A stretch of 64,000 bases of DNA, from NCBI RefSeq assembly GCF_010894435.1, contig NZ_JAAIXZ010000003.1, positions 558,001 through 622,000 of the forward strand, written 5' to 3'. The stretch comes from Pyxidicoccus trucidator. Its GTDB lineage: Bacteria; Myxococcota; Myxococcia; Myxococcales; Myxococcaceae. Below are positions 26,374 through 35,073 of the stretch, one piece after another. A program made the translations under genes and the position numbers. Positions within the stretch are counted from its first letter, which is position 1; each line of letters begins with the position of its first letter. The notes under the pieces are model-generated. The model was not told where the DNA came from. It made no database searches and saw only the letters and a list, made by a program, of their open reading frames with translations.

Positions 26374-26723
26374 GATGCAATTGTGTAGCAAATCCACGGT
26401 GCGTGAAAATGGCGAATCGCGGTGCGTCATGCGGGGGCGGGGTGGGAGCCGCGGGTACGCTTCGTTTCCGACTGGCGCGGCCTCCGCTGGACGCGGTCTA
26501 TGAAGCGCTCCAGCGCACCACGCGCTTCCGGCAGGTGGCGCTCTCTCCCGGCGGCGAGCGCGTGACGTGGGTTGCGTCCTCTTCCGGCTCTCCGGCGCAT
26601 GATGGGGGATGCGCCTCACGCCCACGCGTCCTCAAAGCGTCAGCGCGGTCCTGACAGCATCAGCGATTTCAGGACGTCCCCGGCGTAGGTCCACGGCAGC
26701 GCCCCTCCGGCCCGGCGCCGGGG
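26374..26723. other. Intergenic region between two same-strand large genes
   Basis: 350 bases. The part next to the MYXO-CTERM gene is AT-richer and should hold its promoter. A plus-strand fragment resembling a peptidase N-terminus lies at 26481-26606. A weak hairpin with GTCCTGA/TCAGGAC arms is at 26648-26675. No immunity-type gene is seen here downstream of the putative toxin gene. Confidence 0.45.
26481..26606 (+). pseudogene. Possible N-terminal fragment of an S9 (prolyl-oligopeptidase) peptidase
   Basis: The plus frame reads PPLDAVYEALQRTTRFRQVA and then LSPGGERVTWVASSSGSP, which resembles the start of S9 peptidases (rF..v.LSPDGrrvaWv). It ends after some 40 residues without any catalytic part. 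Short and therefore uncertain. Confidence 0.3.
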
Positions 26724-29033
26724 TCAGTAGTGCTGGAGCACGCCGCTGCGCTGCTCGGCAAGCGCCTCGAACTGCAGCTCCGCCAGGCGCAACCTGGCCC
26801 GCACGTGGCCGGCGTTGGTCCGGTAGCTGGTGAGAAGCACCCGCTCGTTCGCGTTGGCGGTCGGTATCAGCACGAGCGTGAGCCACGCGCCCGGCGGGTA
26901 GGGCAGGTAGTAGGCGCGATTGAGGCCCTGGGGCTCGTCCGCCGCGCGAGCGAAGGCCCATTCACTGGCGACCACGAGTTCGTTCACCGGAATCAGGTGG
27001 TCCGCGCCCCGGGCGCCCGTGTAGTTGTGCCAGGCCTCATCGCTCAGCCGCACCCTGCGGTTGTGTGACAGGTCAATCACCCGGTTGGCGTAGGTCGGAT
27101 GGGGAATGGCGCGGAAGTTCACCGCCAGCTCGTCCTGTCCGAAGTCGGGGTAGCTGCGCCGGGGCGGGTCGAAGTCGTGGTTCCCGCGCGCGGGGGTGAG
27201 CGTGTAGTCGTGGCCGGCGTCGCGGTTGTTGATGGCGTAGGTGCCAGGAGGGGCGACGACGGGCACGGCGACCGCGAGCGCGTTGGCTCCCTCCGAAAGC
27301 GTGACGGTCCATCCGAGGACTGCGTTGTTGGCCACGTCGCTCACTCGGCCACGGATGGAGTGCTGGTTGAGCGTTCCGACGAAGGCATGGCCCGCCGAAT
27401 GGGCGTTGAGCGCGTTGAGCGCGGCACTCGCGGGGACGAAGGTGTAGTGCCGTGCCTCGGGCGTGAGCGTGTAGTTGCCCCCGTGGCGCAGCTGTCGCTC
27501 CTGGAAGTTGCCGTTGTTCAGGCCCGCGAGCTCGCGGACCAGGCCCCCCGAGATGAGCAGCTTCGCACCGGGGATGGCGGCGCCCGTCGCGGTGCGCACC
27601 GTGCCAGTGGCGGAGTAGAGGCGGACGCCCGTGAACCGGGGGTGCTGCTCGGTTTCCAGCCGGGCCAGGTCGAGGCTGTCCGCGTCGAAGACGTGCGTCG
27701 CCGACTGCACCGAGAGCCGGTACTCGAACCCCGCGGGAGCCAGGAAGGTATGGTCAGCGCCGTTGTGGGTGAGGGCCTCCCCGTCCTCGGGCTTCAGCGT
27801 CAGCTGCGCGCCCGCCACCGGATGGCCGTCCTGGTCACGGACCTGGACCTCGACGGGGATGCGCTTGCGCGTGGCCTTGAGGCGGAGTCTCGTGTCTGCG
27901 CCCAGCGCATTCACCTCCACGCGGTCCGGGACGAGGTCGTGGTAGCGCGCCTGGGTTTCGAGCACGTAGTCGAAGCCCGCGTCGAGCATGTCCAACGAGA
28001 AGGCGTCGGAGGAGGGCGGGTCCCTCCACTTGACGACCTCCTTCTCCCCCTTCAGGACGCGGACCTGAATGGAGTCGGCCATGCCGTCATCGGTGCTCAC
28101 GGTAGCGGTGAACCAGTACCGGACCCGACTGGCGTTGAAGTTCTGCTGCCGGTCGCTCGCGAGCACGCCGAGCCTCTTGTCGGCCGGGTTGAACGCATGG
28201 AAGGGCCGCGTCGGGGTGAGGGTGTAGGCCTCGCCAGCGGGGAGGTTCGCGAACAGGAAGTTGCCTTTGTCATCCACCTGCGACGTCTCGTCGACCGAGT
28301 CGCTCACGAGTCGGAGCCGGGTTCCGCGAGCCTCGCCCTTGACCTGTCCGCTGACGGAGATGCGGGCGGCGAAGTCGTGCACGGTGTCCCGAGCGAGGTC
28401 GTCGACACGCGCCTCCGCTGGGGCGAAGCGCACGGAGGCCTTCGAGGGCTGGAGCCTGTAGCTCCGCCCGGGGGCGACGGCCGGGAACGCATAGTGGCCC
28501 TGGTTGTCGGTCTCGGTCTCGTAGGGCGGCATCCCATCGGCATCGAGGAGTAGCAGCTTCACCTTCTGCACGGCGGCGCACACGGAGGCCGCGCGCACCG
28601 TTCCGGAGATGCGGGGGAACGGCCGCGCGGTGAAGTTCACCGTGGCGTCCGCGTTGAGCGCGGCGAAGTTCTGCTCCGCCGCTTCGAAGGTGTGATTCTC
28701 CAGCGCCACGCGCACCGTCAGGTTCTGCCCGCTCCGAAGGCCCGTGAAGGCGTAATCGCCCAAGGCGGAGGGCTGGCACGACTGCTGGACGTTGCCCGCG
28801 CTGAGCAGCTGTACGGTCGCTCCCTGCACGGTCGCGCCGTCGGGCAGGAGGACATGCCCCCGGATGGCGACTCCGAAGATGCAGCGACTGATGCTCGAGC
28901 GGAGCATCACGCCGCCGCCCACGACGATGGACGACGCTGCCACAGCCAAGGCGATGGCTATCTGCCTGGGCACGCGGACATCGGCCAGGCCGAAGGTGAT
29001 GGCGAAGGTGTCGTCCTGAAAGTCTGGCTGCAT
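26724..29033 (-). CDS. Membrane protein with carboxypeptidase-regulatory-like repeats and candidate ribonuclease-toxin C-terminus
   Basis: 769 residues. One membrane helix lies near 24-45 (QIAIALAVAASSIVVGGGVM) after a soluble start, with no classical signal. Residues about 55-640 are repeated Ig-like/transthyretin-like modules (CarboxypepD_reg type): IRGHVLLPDGATVQGATVQL, GNFLFANLPAGEAYTLTP, GTVRTATGAAIPGAKLLISG. Residues about 651-769 form a distinct domain: VRLSDEAWHNY (H669), GADHLIPVNEL (H679) and TLVLIP...ERVLLTSYRTN. This pattern resembles BECR-fold RNase toxins (barnase-EndoU-colicin-RelE-like). It starts 18 bases after the small gene at 29052, so they form an operon. The toxin reading is inference. 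Confidence 0.75.
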   Translation of the reverse strand: MQPDFQDDTFAITFGLADVRVPRQIAIALAVAASSIVVGGGVMLRSSISRCIFGVAIRGHVLLPDGATVQGATVQLLSAGNVQQSCQPSALGDYAFTGLRSGQNLTVRVALENHTFEAAEQNFAALNADATVNFTARPFPRISGTVRAASVCAAVQKVKLLLLDADGMPPYETETDNQGHYAFPAVAPGRSYRLQPSKASVRFAPAEARVDDLARDTVHDFAARISVSGQVKGEARGTRLRLVSDSVDETSQVDDKGNFLFANLPAGEAYTLTPTRPFHAFNPADKRLGVLASDRQQNFNASRVRYWFTATVSTDDGMADSIQVRVLKGEKEVVKWRDPPSSDAFSLDMLDAGFDYVLETQARYHDLVPDRVEVNALGADTRLRLKATRKRIPVEVQVRDQDGHPVAGAQLTLKPEDGEALTHNGADHTFLAPAGFEYRLSVQSATHVFDADSLDLARLETEQHPRFTGVRLYSATGTVRTATGAAIPGAKLLISGGLVRELAGLNNGNFQERQLRHGGNYTLTPEARHYTFVPASAALNALNAHSAGHAFVGTLNQHSIRGRVSDVANNAVLGWTVTLSEGANALAVAVPVVAPPGTYAINNRDAGHDYTLTPARGNHDFDPPRRSYPDFGQDELAVNFRAIPHPTYANRVIDLSHNRRVRLSDEAWHNYTGARGADHLIPVNELVVASEWAFARAADEPQGLNRAYYLPYPPGAWLTLVLIPTANANERVLLTSYRTNAGHVRARLRLAELQFEALAEQRSGVLQHY

Positions 29034-29051
29034 CGAGGTCTTCCCGAGGGC

Positions 29052-29414
29052 TCAGAGTGGCTGGGGTTCACCCTTCAAATGGTGCAGCGCCCCGAGCCCC
29101 AGGCGCCGGATGCGCGTGACCTCGTCGAGGCCCGGCTCGGCCAGGAGGTCCCGTGCCCATGCGTGCTCCACATCGAACCTGGGGCCCAGCACGAACACGA
29201 GCCGGATGAAGGCGGCCACCGTGTCCTCGAGCTCGAAGCCATGGTGCACCGCGCGCTGGAGCGCGGCTTCGACCTCCCTGCGAACGCCCCCGGGGCCCAG
29301 GGCGCGGGGAGCATCGGGGAGGGTCTGCTCGAGCTCCTCGGTAAGCCGCTTCACGAAGGGCTCGCGTTGCTGCGCGTCCAAGGCGTGTTGTTGCTCGCGG
29401 CGGAGGGTGAGCAC
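29052..29414 (-). CDS. Small protein of a type VI secretion-associated kind
   Basis: 120 residues, MLTLRREQQHALDAQQREPF then VKRLTEEL, followed by GGVRREVEAALQRAVHHGFE and FIRLVFVLGPRFDVEHAWAR. This layout (start M.t.R.eQ..al....f...m..hl, then HGF....DV..fi.L.f.lG..FD) is what I recall for small proteins encoded next to PAAR/LysM/VgrG-linked effectors. No signal or membrane segment. It begins the operon with the repeat-containing membrane protein (18-bp gap) and may be its adaptor or chaperone. No type VI structural gene is in the window. Membership in the family is from memory of the pattern. Confidence 0.6.
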   Translation of the reverse strand: MLTLRREQQHALDAQQREPFVKRLTEELEQTLPDAPRALGPGGVRREVEAALQRAVHHGFELEDTVAAFIRLVFVLGPRFDVEHAWARDLLAEPGLDEVTRIRRLGLGALHHLKGEPQPL

Positions 29415-29568
29415 GATGTCTGTTCATACCACGGTCCCTGCCCGGCCAGCGCGGGGCCCTCCCCCCGCGGCACTGCGCCGGAGAGGGAAACTCCTGTCGG
29501 CGACCTGTTGTCCGATGAGGGACCAAACGGCTTCTGGAGCTGGCAGGTGAAGTCGACCCGACTCCCAG

Positions 29569-29600
29569 GCCGGAAGCCGCTGTCTCCAGCGGCTTCCGGC
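29569..29600 (-). terminator. Strong hairpin terminator
   Basis: Perfect 14-base arms (GCCGGAAGCCGCTG and its complement) flank a TCTC loop, just beyond the stop of the HEIGH protease gene at 29610. No U-run follows, as is common in GC-rich genomes. It separates that gene from the 29414 gene downstream. Confidence 0.75.
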
Positions 29601-29609
29601 TGGGGCAGG

Positions 29610-30800
29610 TCAACGGAAGATCAGGCTGTAGTCATAGCTGCTACCGCCGTAGTGGGCGCCGCCCGCGGGACAGGCCGAGCTGGCACTCCCGCCGTAGAAC
29701 AGCCCCTGACACTTGTTGCACCAGCGCCAGTTGGACTGCAGATCGGGGGCGCCTCCCGCGGAGTGGTGCAGGTGGTAGTCATAGCTCCCGCTACCATCGT
29801 GGGTGCCGCCCGAAGGGCAGACGGAGGAGGCAGCGTTGCCGCCGTAGAACAGGCCCTGGCACTTGTTGCACCAGCGCCAGTCGCCCTGCCACCCAGCCGT
29901 GGGCGCGACGTCGTGCGCGAGATGGTAGTTATAGCTGCCGGAGTTCCCGTGCACTCCACCCGCCGGACAGCTGGAGCTGGGGTTGCCGGCGTAGAACAGG
30001 CCCTGGCACTTGTTGCACCACTGCCAGGTGTCCTGCGCGGGCGTGTACAGCGTCCTCAGCCCGGCGAGGTCGCCGGGGGCGAACTCTCCCGTCTCCACCG
30101 AGCGGAAGCAGGAGTTCATCAGCGAGCTGCCGACGGTCGCCGTGGTCGGCGTGCCCGGAATGTGGATCGCGCCTACGCCGGCGTCGCCCTCGTTGCCGCC
30201 GCTGCCGCAGCTGATGCTGCGGTTGTAATAGTCCGTGTGGCGGAACCCGAGGGTGTGACCAATTTCGTGCGTGATGACGTGCTCGATGACGTCGACGCTG
30301 TACGAGGAGAGCCCACCGCCGATGTTGATGGTCGAGTACGGCAGCCCGCCCGAAGGGAACCCGGCGGAGCCTCCGACCACCCCCGGCTGTATCACCGCGT
30401 TGATGGTGAAGCTGCAGCCGGTGCTCGGCGTCCGAGCCATGGCGAAGGTGAGCGGCAGCTCGTCGTAGTTCTGGATGGCCAGGTCGAGCGCCGTGCTGAA
30501 CGCCCCGGTGAACGTCGAGCCGTTGATGCAGATCTTCGTCAGCGCCGTGCTGATGAGGTTGGTGGTGCGGTACTGCTCCTCGGTGGTTTCGCCGGTCTCG
30601 AGCAGCTCGCGGGACGCGGTCAGTGAGACCTCGACGTCGCGCCCGACGTAGACCTTTCCATCGACGACCATGACGTCATCGGCCGGGAACCCGGCATTGA
30701 CCAGGTTGCTGACGATCTCCTGCGTCTCATCGGGCGGCTCGGCGCACCCGAACACCAATGCAACACATCCCGCAGCGAGTACGAGACTTCTTGCAAGCAT
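29610..30800 (-). CDS. HEIGH-type zinc metalloprotease lipoprotein with three C-terminal WCNKC repeats
   Basis: 396 residues from ATG 30800, chosen because AGAGGAG lies six bases upstream. Lipobox VFGC (C19). The catalytic domain carries THEIGHTLGFRHTDYY with H178, E179, H182 and H188: the metzincin HExxHxxGxxH motif in the form of the M57 'dual-action HEIGH' peptidases. A likely Met-turn SLMNSCF follows. After about residue 255, three near-identical units of about 45 residues occur, each WCNKCQGLFYGG plus CPxGGxH and GSYDYxL. The paired Cys may bind zinc or form disulfides, and the repeats may be carbohydrate- or surface-binding. Probably secreted and digestive. Confidence 0.88.
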   Translation of the reverse strand: MLARSLVLAAGCVALVFGCAEPPDETQEIVSNLVNAGFPADDVMVVDGKVYVGRDVEVSLTASRELLETGETTEEQYRTTNLISTALTKICINGSTFTGAFSTALDLAIQNYDELPLTFAMARTPSTGCSFTINAVIQPGVVGGSAGFPSGGLPYSTINIGGGLSSYSVDVIEHVITHEIGHTLGFRHTDYYNRSISCGSGGNEGDAGVGAIHIPGTPTTATVGSSLMNSCFRSVETGEFAPGDLAGLRTLYTPAQDTWQWCNKCQGLFYAGNPSSSCPAGGVHGNSGSYNYHLAHDVAPTAGWQGDWRWCNKCQGLFYGGNAASSVCPSGGTHDGSGSYDYHLHHSAGGAPDLQSNWRWCNKCQGLFYGGSASSACPAGGAHYGGSSYDYSLIFR

Positions 30801-31155
30801 GGCGACTCCTCTTGTGTCGGACCTGTATCTCCAGCGCTGCCGCCTCGCGCGACGAGCCCTCCGGAGACACGGGCTCAAGGTAGTCGAAGGGGTGAAGCCG
30901 GCTCAAGCGTGGGCAGTCCACGCGAGGCGTTGCTGGCGTAACTGGAGGAATGAGTGGGACGCCAATGCAACAAAAATGCAACAGAATTGAAGTTGCATCA
31001 GGGTTCTCAGGCCGAATCAGGAAGGACTGCCCCCGTCATCAAGTGACGTCCGCGCCCACCCACCGAACGCGGAGTCAGGGCTCCTTCGCAGCGCGGTTTC
31101 TCGAATAGAGTCGGCGTGCGCTGGCATCGGGTGGCGCAAGGAGAGCGCACGAACG
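30801..31155. other. Divergent promoter region between HEIGH protease and S41 protease
   Basis: 355 bases with an AT-richer centre. It holds an ATGCAAC operator-like cluster at 30965-30998. No gene is recognised. Confidence 0.5.
30965..30998. promoter_or_regulatory. ATGCAAC operator-like cluster
   Basis: Two direct copies of ATGCAAC (30965-30971 and 30976-30982) and one inverted copy GTTGCAT (30992-30998) lie almost exactly midway between the divergent genes starting at 30800 and 31156. The inner pair forms a seven-base-arm dyad with a nine-base spacer. This is a good candidate for a shared regulator site. Confidence 0.45.
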
Positions 31156-33435
31156 ATGCGGCCCCATGGCATTGGTTTGAGGTTGGGAGTGTGTCTGGCC
31201 CTGCTCGCTGTCTCGGGGGCAGCGGCACAACAGACGAAGCCGGAGGAGCAGGAGCGCACGCGGCACCAGAGGTTGGCGGCGCTGGGGGAACTCTGGGGGC
31301 AGGTGCGTTACCGCCACCCGTGGATGCTGTCACGGCGCATCGATTGGGACGCGGCGTTCATGAACGCCGTGCCGAAGGTGGAGGCCGCCAGGAGCACCGA
31401 CGAGTACGCGGCGGCCGTGCAGTCGATGCTCGACGCGCTCGAGGATCCCGCCACAAAGGTGAAGAGCGCGCAGCCGCCCGCCACGCTGGCTCCGCCGACG
31501 CTCCGGCCGGTGCTTGGCTTGGAGAAGGACGTGGTGGTGCTGGACCTGCGCAACCTCACGTCCTCCGAGGGACTCCAGGAGTTCTGGGGCTTGCGCACCA
31601 GGTCCCGGGAGCTCTTCGCCAAGGCGCGAGCCGCCATCGTGGACCTGCGTCTGCGCGGCTTCAACCCGGCGGAGGCCTGGAGTGTCTCCAGCGCGGCGGA
31701 TCAGATCCTCCCCCTGTTCTTCGAAGGAGAGCTGGTCGTCCCGGGGCTGAGGTCCACCATTCACGGGGGCTACAAGCCGCAGAGCGGCATGGACGCCCCC
31801 TACACCACGGCCTTCACCCAGGATGCCAGCTCGGTCGTGCAAGCTTCTTCCTGGAAGAAGCCCGCGCGGGTCATCTTCCTGCTGGACGACCACAGCCTGG
31901 TCTCTCCGAAGCTCCTGGCGCTGCGCGCCGCCGGTCGCGCGCTCTTCGTGGGCGAGGGGCCCGTGACGGACGCGTTGGCCGTGGACACCCAGGACGTGCC
32001 GCTGGGCGAGAAGCTCACCGCCACCCTCCGAACGAGCGAGACGGTGCTGCCTGTGGGCCTCGATGAAGAACTCCCGGCGCGAGCCGACCTGAAGGCCCCT
32101 GACGCGGCCTTCGCCCGGGCGCTGGCCCTGGCCAGGCAGAAGTCCAAGCCCAAGGGCTCTACTGCCTCCGCCCAGCCGGAAATCCTGTGGCGTCCGGACA
32201 ACGCATACAAGGAGGCCCCGTACCCCTCGCGCGAGCTGCGCCTGCTGGCGGCCGTGCGGCTGTGGAACGTGGTGGAGCTCTTCTTCCCCTATACCCACCT
32301 GATGGATGTGGACTGGAGCCAGCAGCTCCCCCTGTTCCTGAAGCGCTTCGAGGCCGCCAAGGACGCGAACGAGTATGCGCTCGAGGTCGCGAAGGCCGCC
32401 AAGGACCTGCGCGACGGCCATGTCTCTCTCAGCGGTCACCCTGCGTACACGGAGCTTTGGGGTGGAGTCGGGGCTCCCTTCGAGGCGCGAGACATCGAGG
32501 GGAAGGTGGTCGTCACCGAGCTCTTCGAGCCGCGGCTCGCGCAGGGACTCTCCGTGGGGGATGTCATCGAGAGGGTGGACGGCGAGCCCATCGAGGATCG
32601 GCTCCGACGCCTCGAGCCCATCCACCAAGGCTCCACCGAGGCGGCGACTCGCTTCTTCCACATCTATCTGGCGCTCGCGGGCCCCGAGGGCGCCGAGGCG
32701 ACCTTCACGGTGCGCAACGAGAAGGGGGGGCGCGAGGTGAAGCTGCAGCGGAGCCCCCAGGTGTCCCCGAAGGGACGCCCTCACGAGCCCTTCAAGCTGC
32801 TGGAGGACAACATCAGCTACGTGAACCTCGCGCAGCTCAAGCCCGGCGAGGTGGCGGAGGTCATGAAGAAAGTCCAGGGGACCCGGGCCCTGGTGTTTGA
32901 TCTGCGGGGCTACCCGCAGGGGACGGGAAGCGTGCTGGCGCCGTACCTCAACGTGAAGGGCGCGAAGACCTGGGCCCGCTTCGAGGTCCCCCTCGTCGCG
33001 GGCTCGACGCTGGTGAATGGCCGTGTGGCGTTGACGCAGGAGCTTCCCACCGCGGATGTGCCGGTGTACCGCGGCCGCACCGTGACGCTCATTGATGAGC
33101 GTGCCATGAGCCACGCCGAGCACGTGGGGTTGATGCTGGAGGCCACCTGTGGGCCGACCTTCGTTGGCAGTCCCACCGCTGGCGCTGATGGCAACATGAC
33201 GCACACCGTGCTGCCCGGCGGCATCTGGATGAGCTTCACGGGGATGGACACCCGTCACGCGGATGGGAGCCAGCTCCAGCGCAAGGGGCTCACGCCCCAT
33301 GTGGCCGTGCACCCGACGCTCGCGGGCCTGCGCGCGGGCAGGGATGAGGTGCTGGAGCGCGCGCTGCAGCTCCTCAAGGAGCCGGTAAAGCCCGCCGCCG
33401 CGGGGCCGGCGACCCGCCCGGCGCAACGCCCGTAG
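31156..33435 (+). CDS. Secreted S41-family peptidase, 759 residues
   Basis: ATG 31156 follows AAGGAGAG. The signal peptide ends near SGAAAQQ (residue 25). Residues about 40-330 are a helical/mixed N-terminal part with its own LVLDLRNLTSSEG-like strand, and about 380-500 include a PDZ-like stretch (LFEPRLAQGLSVGDVIERVD). The protease part is C-terminal: ALVFDLRGYPQGTGS, then DERAMSHAEHVGLML with S652 as likely nucleophile and SPTAGADGN after it. The tricorn-like layout matches large S41 enzymes of Bacteroidota and myxobacteria. Probably an extracytoplasmic protein or peptide hydrolase. Confidence 0.88.
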   Translation: MRPHGIGLRLGVCLALLAVSGAAAQQTKPEEQERTRHQRLAALGELWGQVRYRHPWMLSRRIDWDAAFMNAVPKVEAARSTDEYAAAVQSMLDALEDPATKVKSAQPPATLAPPTLRPVLGLEKDVVVLDLRNLTSSEGLQEFWGLRTRSRELFAKARAAIVDLRLRGFNPAEAWSVSSAADQILPLFFEGELVVPGLRSTIHGGYKPQSGMDAPYTTAFTQDASSVVQASSWKKPARVIFLLDDHSLVSPKLLALRAAGRALFVGEGPVTDALAVDTQDVPLGEKLTATLRTSETVLPVGLDEELPARADLKAPDAAFARALALARQKSKPKGSTASAQPEILWRPDNAYKEAPYPSRELRLLAAVRLWNVVELFFPYTHLMDVDWSQQLPLFLKRFEAAKDANEYALEVAKAAKDLRDGHVSLSGHPAYTELWGGVGAPFEARDIEGKVVVTELFEPRLAQGLSVGDVIERVDGEPIEDRLRRLEPIHQGSTEAATRFFHIYLALAGPEGAEATFTVRNEKGGREVKLQRSPQVSPKGRPHEPFKLLEDNISYVNLAQLKPGEVAEVMKKVQGTRALVFDLRGYPQGTGSVLAPYLNVKGAKTWARFEVPLVAGSTLVNGRVALTQELPTADVPVYRGRTVTLIDERAMSHAEHVGLMLEATCGPTFVGSPTAGADGNMTHTVLPGGIWMSFTGMDTRHADGSQLQRKGLTPHVAVHPTLAGLRAGRDEVLERALQLLKEPVKPAAAGPATRPAQRP

Positions 33436-33477
33436 CTGATATGGGCGTTGACCGTGGCGGTACAGAGCCTCGGAGGT

Positions 33478-34023
33478 TCAGGGCTGCTTCTGCATCCCCG
33501 CGCCACCCGTGGCGGTATTGCGCGGGTCATCCTCCGGGTTGACGTAGGTGATACCCCATGGCCCCACCGCATGGAGCTGAACCATCGTCGGCTCGCGGGT
33601 GAACGCGAAGTGGCGCGTGGTGGCCGGCATCACGGCGAAGCTGCCGGAGGGGAGCGCCTGGGCGTTGGACGTGTCGAACTTCTCGCCCATCCCCATGAGG
33701 AGCTCGCCGGAGAGGACGGTGAGGTGCTCGTCCGACGGATGGAAGTGCGGCGGGATGCGGTAGCCGGCCGGGAACTTCAACCGGAGGGTGAACAGCTTCC
33801 CCGCCGCCGAGGGGACACCCTCGATGACCGCCATCTGCGCGCCCGGCGGGATTCCGGCCGGCGGCGGCCCCCAGCGCACATCATTCGGCTTCACCATGAT
33901 GTGCTGGGATACCGCGCGAGGCTCAGGCGAAGCGGCGTGGGCCAGGGTGGAGCCTCCCACCCCAAGCAGCACGGCTGCGGCAAGGGCCGGTCTCATTCTT
34001 CGTACATGGGTCGGACTTCTCAT
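33478..34023 (-). CDS. Secreted cupin-domain protein
   Basis: 181 residues from ATG 34023, preceded by GGGAGGTG. The signal peptide ends ALAHA-A (near residue 24-30). The cupin motif is clear: PPHFHPSDEHLTVLSGEL (two metal-binding His plus Glu/His), and PSGSFAVMPATTRHFAFT supplies the second half. The double-stranded beta-helix probably binds a metal. Substrate unknown; similar exported cupins are often annotated as DUF4437-like or dioxygenase-like. Convergent with the S41 gene. Confidence 0.88.
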   Translation of the reverse strand: MRSPTHVRRMRPALAAAVLLGVGGSTLAHAASPEPRAVSQHIMVKPNDVRWGPPPAGIPPGAQMAVIEGVPSAAGKLFTLRLKFPAGYRIPPHFHPSDEHLTVLSGELLMGMGEKFDTSNAQALPSGSFAVMPATTRHFAFTREPTMVQLHAVGPWGITYVNPEDDPRNTATGGAGMQKQP

Positions 34024-34275
34024 TGCACACCTCCCATGGTGGGTAGTCACGGGAGGGCCCCATGGCACGAGGCAGGCGCGAGAACGTTCGGTGCCCAGGG
34101 ACGCCAGGACGCAGCCCGAACGTACAGGCCCACCGAGGGAACGGCGTGGGTGGCGGACCGCTTCGTGCGGGCGGGGAACGCGGCGGGCTGCGTGGACGCG
34201 CTGAGGGGCGGGCTTCCGCAGGGAGCCGCGGCGCGCGAGGGCTTCACGCGCCGCGACTCCTGAGCGCACTACCGA

Positions 34276-35073
34276 CTACCAGGGCGCCGGTTGCGGGTTG
34301 GTGGCGGTGACGGAGCAGGGGCCGTTGTTGATGTTCACCTGCTGGACGAAGTTGCCGATGCGGGCGGCGTTGGGCGCCGCGTCGTCCCCGGCGATTTCAT
34401 AGAACGCGACCACCGCCTGGCCCGGCTCCACGTTGGCCGGGATGGGGATGGAGCGCCGCTCGCCCGGGTTCACGGTGATGGGGGCATCCGACAGCGGGCG
34501 CAGAACCTCCAGCAGCTCGCGGTTGTCGGAGGACAGGGCCTCCAGCGGCAGGGCCTGGGGGAGCACGGCGAAGCGGAGGTTGAACAGGGTGATGGCGGCC
34601 TTGGCCTGGAAGATGTTGCCCAGGTCGAGCACCGGCCAGCGCGAGTCCCTGTAGGTGATGCCCCAGCTGAGGTTGTTGACCACGCTGCCACGGATGCGGC
34701 GGTGGTTCTTGTCCGTCCAGTACATGTCCTTCACGGTGCTGTGGCAGTCGGCGGTGCTCCAGCCCACGTGGATGGTCTTCCCCGGGACGATGGGGGAGTC
34801 GTTGTTGTTCATGTTCATCCAGTGGATGACCGTGTCGCCCGACGCCGTCGCCGTATGCGTCACGTTGTAGAAGTGACCGTAGAGCGGGGAGCTGGGGCTG
34901 GGGTACCCATTGAACGTCGCCGTGACGGTCTCGCTCTTGTCCAGGACCACCGCGATGTCATAGGCGGTGGCGCTACCGGTGTTCCTGAGGTCGCAGTTGT
35001 AGTCGTACGCGGCGGCGCCCTGGGCGCCGAGGAGCAGGGCAAGGCCAGACAGCCGAAGTGCAATCTTACGCAT
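34276..35073 (-). CDS. Secreted protein of unknown function
   Basis: 265 residues from ATG 35073. Clear signal peptide (LSGLALLLGAQGAAA). The mature part begins YDYNCDLRNTGSATAYDIAV, a beta-rich, Ig-like pattern, with two cysteine pairs and an HIGW/WTD region (GKTIHVGWSTADCHSTVKDM). It ends GPCSVTATNPQPAPW. No enzyme motif. The start is in a short AT-rich patch (tatatatat) that is unusual here and may aid translation or promoter melting. Not assigned to a family. Confidence 0.75.
   Translation of the reverse strand: MRKIALRLSGLALLLGAQGAAAYDYNCDLRNTGSATAYDIAVVLDKSETVTATFNGYPSPSSPLYGHFYNVTHTATASGDTVIHWMNMNNNDSPIVPGKTIHVGWSTADCHSTVKDMYWTDKNHRRIRGSVVNNLSWGITYRDSRWPVLDLGNIFQAKAAITLFNLRFAVLPQALPLEALSSDNRELLEVLRPLSDAPITVNPGERRSIPIPANVEPGQAVVAFYEIAGDDAAPNAARIGNFVQQVNINNGPCSVTATNPQPAPW

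Noticed and set aside
20960-26388. Very long plus-strand frames opposite the MYXO-CTERM gene
   Set aside because: Low-complexity His/Pro/Ala-rich translations mirroring the Cys-rich repeats and propeller region; no ribosome sites or family features.
26648-26675. GTCCTGA/TCAGGAC hairpin downstream of the toxin-like gene
   Set aside because: Short arms and a 14-base loop; not distinguishable from chance.
28692-30626. A 644-codon plus-strand frame across the toxin-like and HEIGH protease genes
   Set aside because: It crosses three genes and a terminator and has no coding character.
34024-34275. Possible gene remnant upstream of the cupin gene
   Set aside because: The plus frame ending at 34263 has no recognisable similarity, start site or domain.
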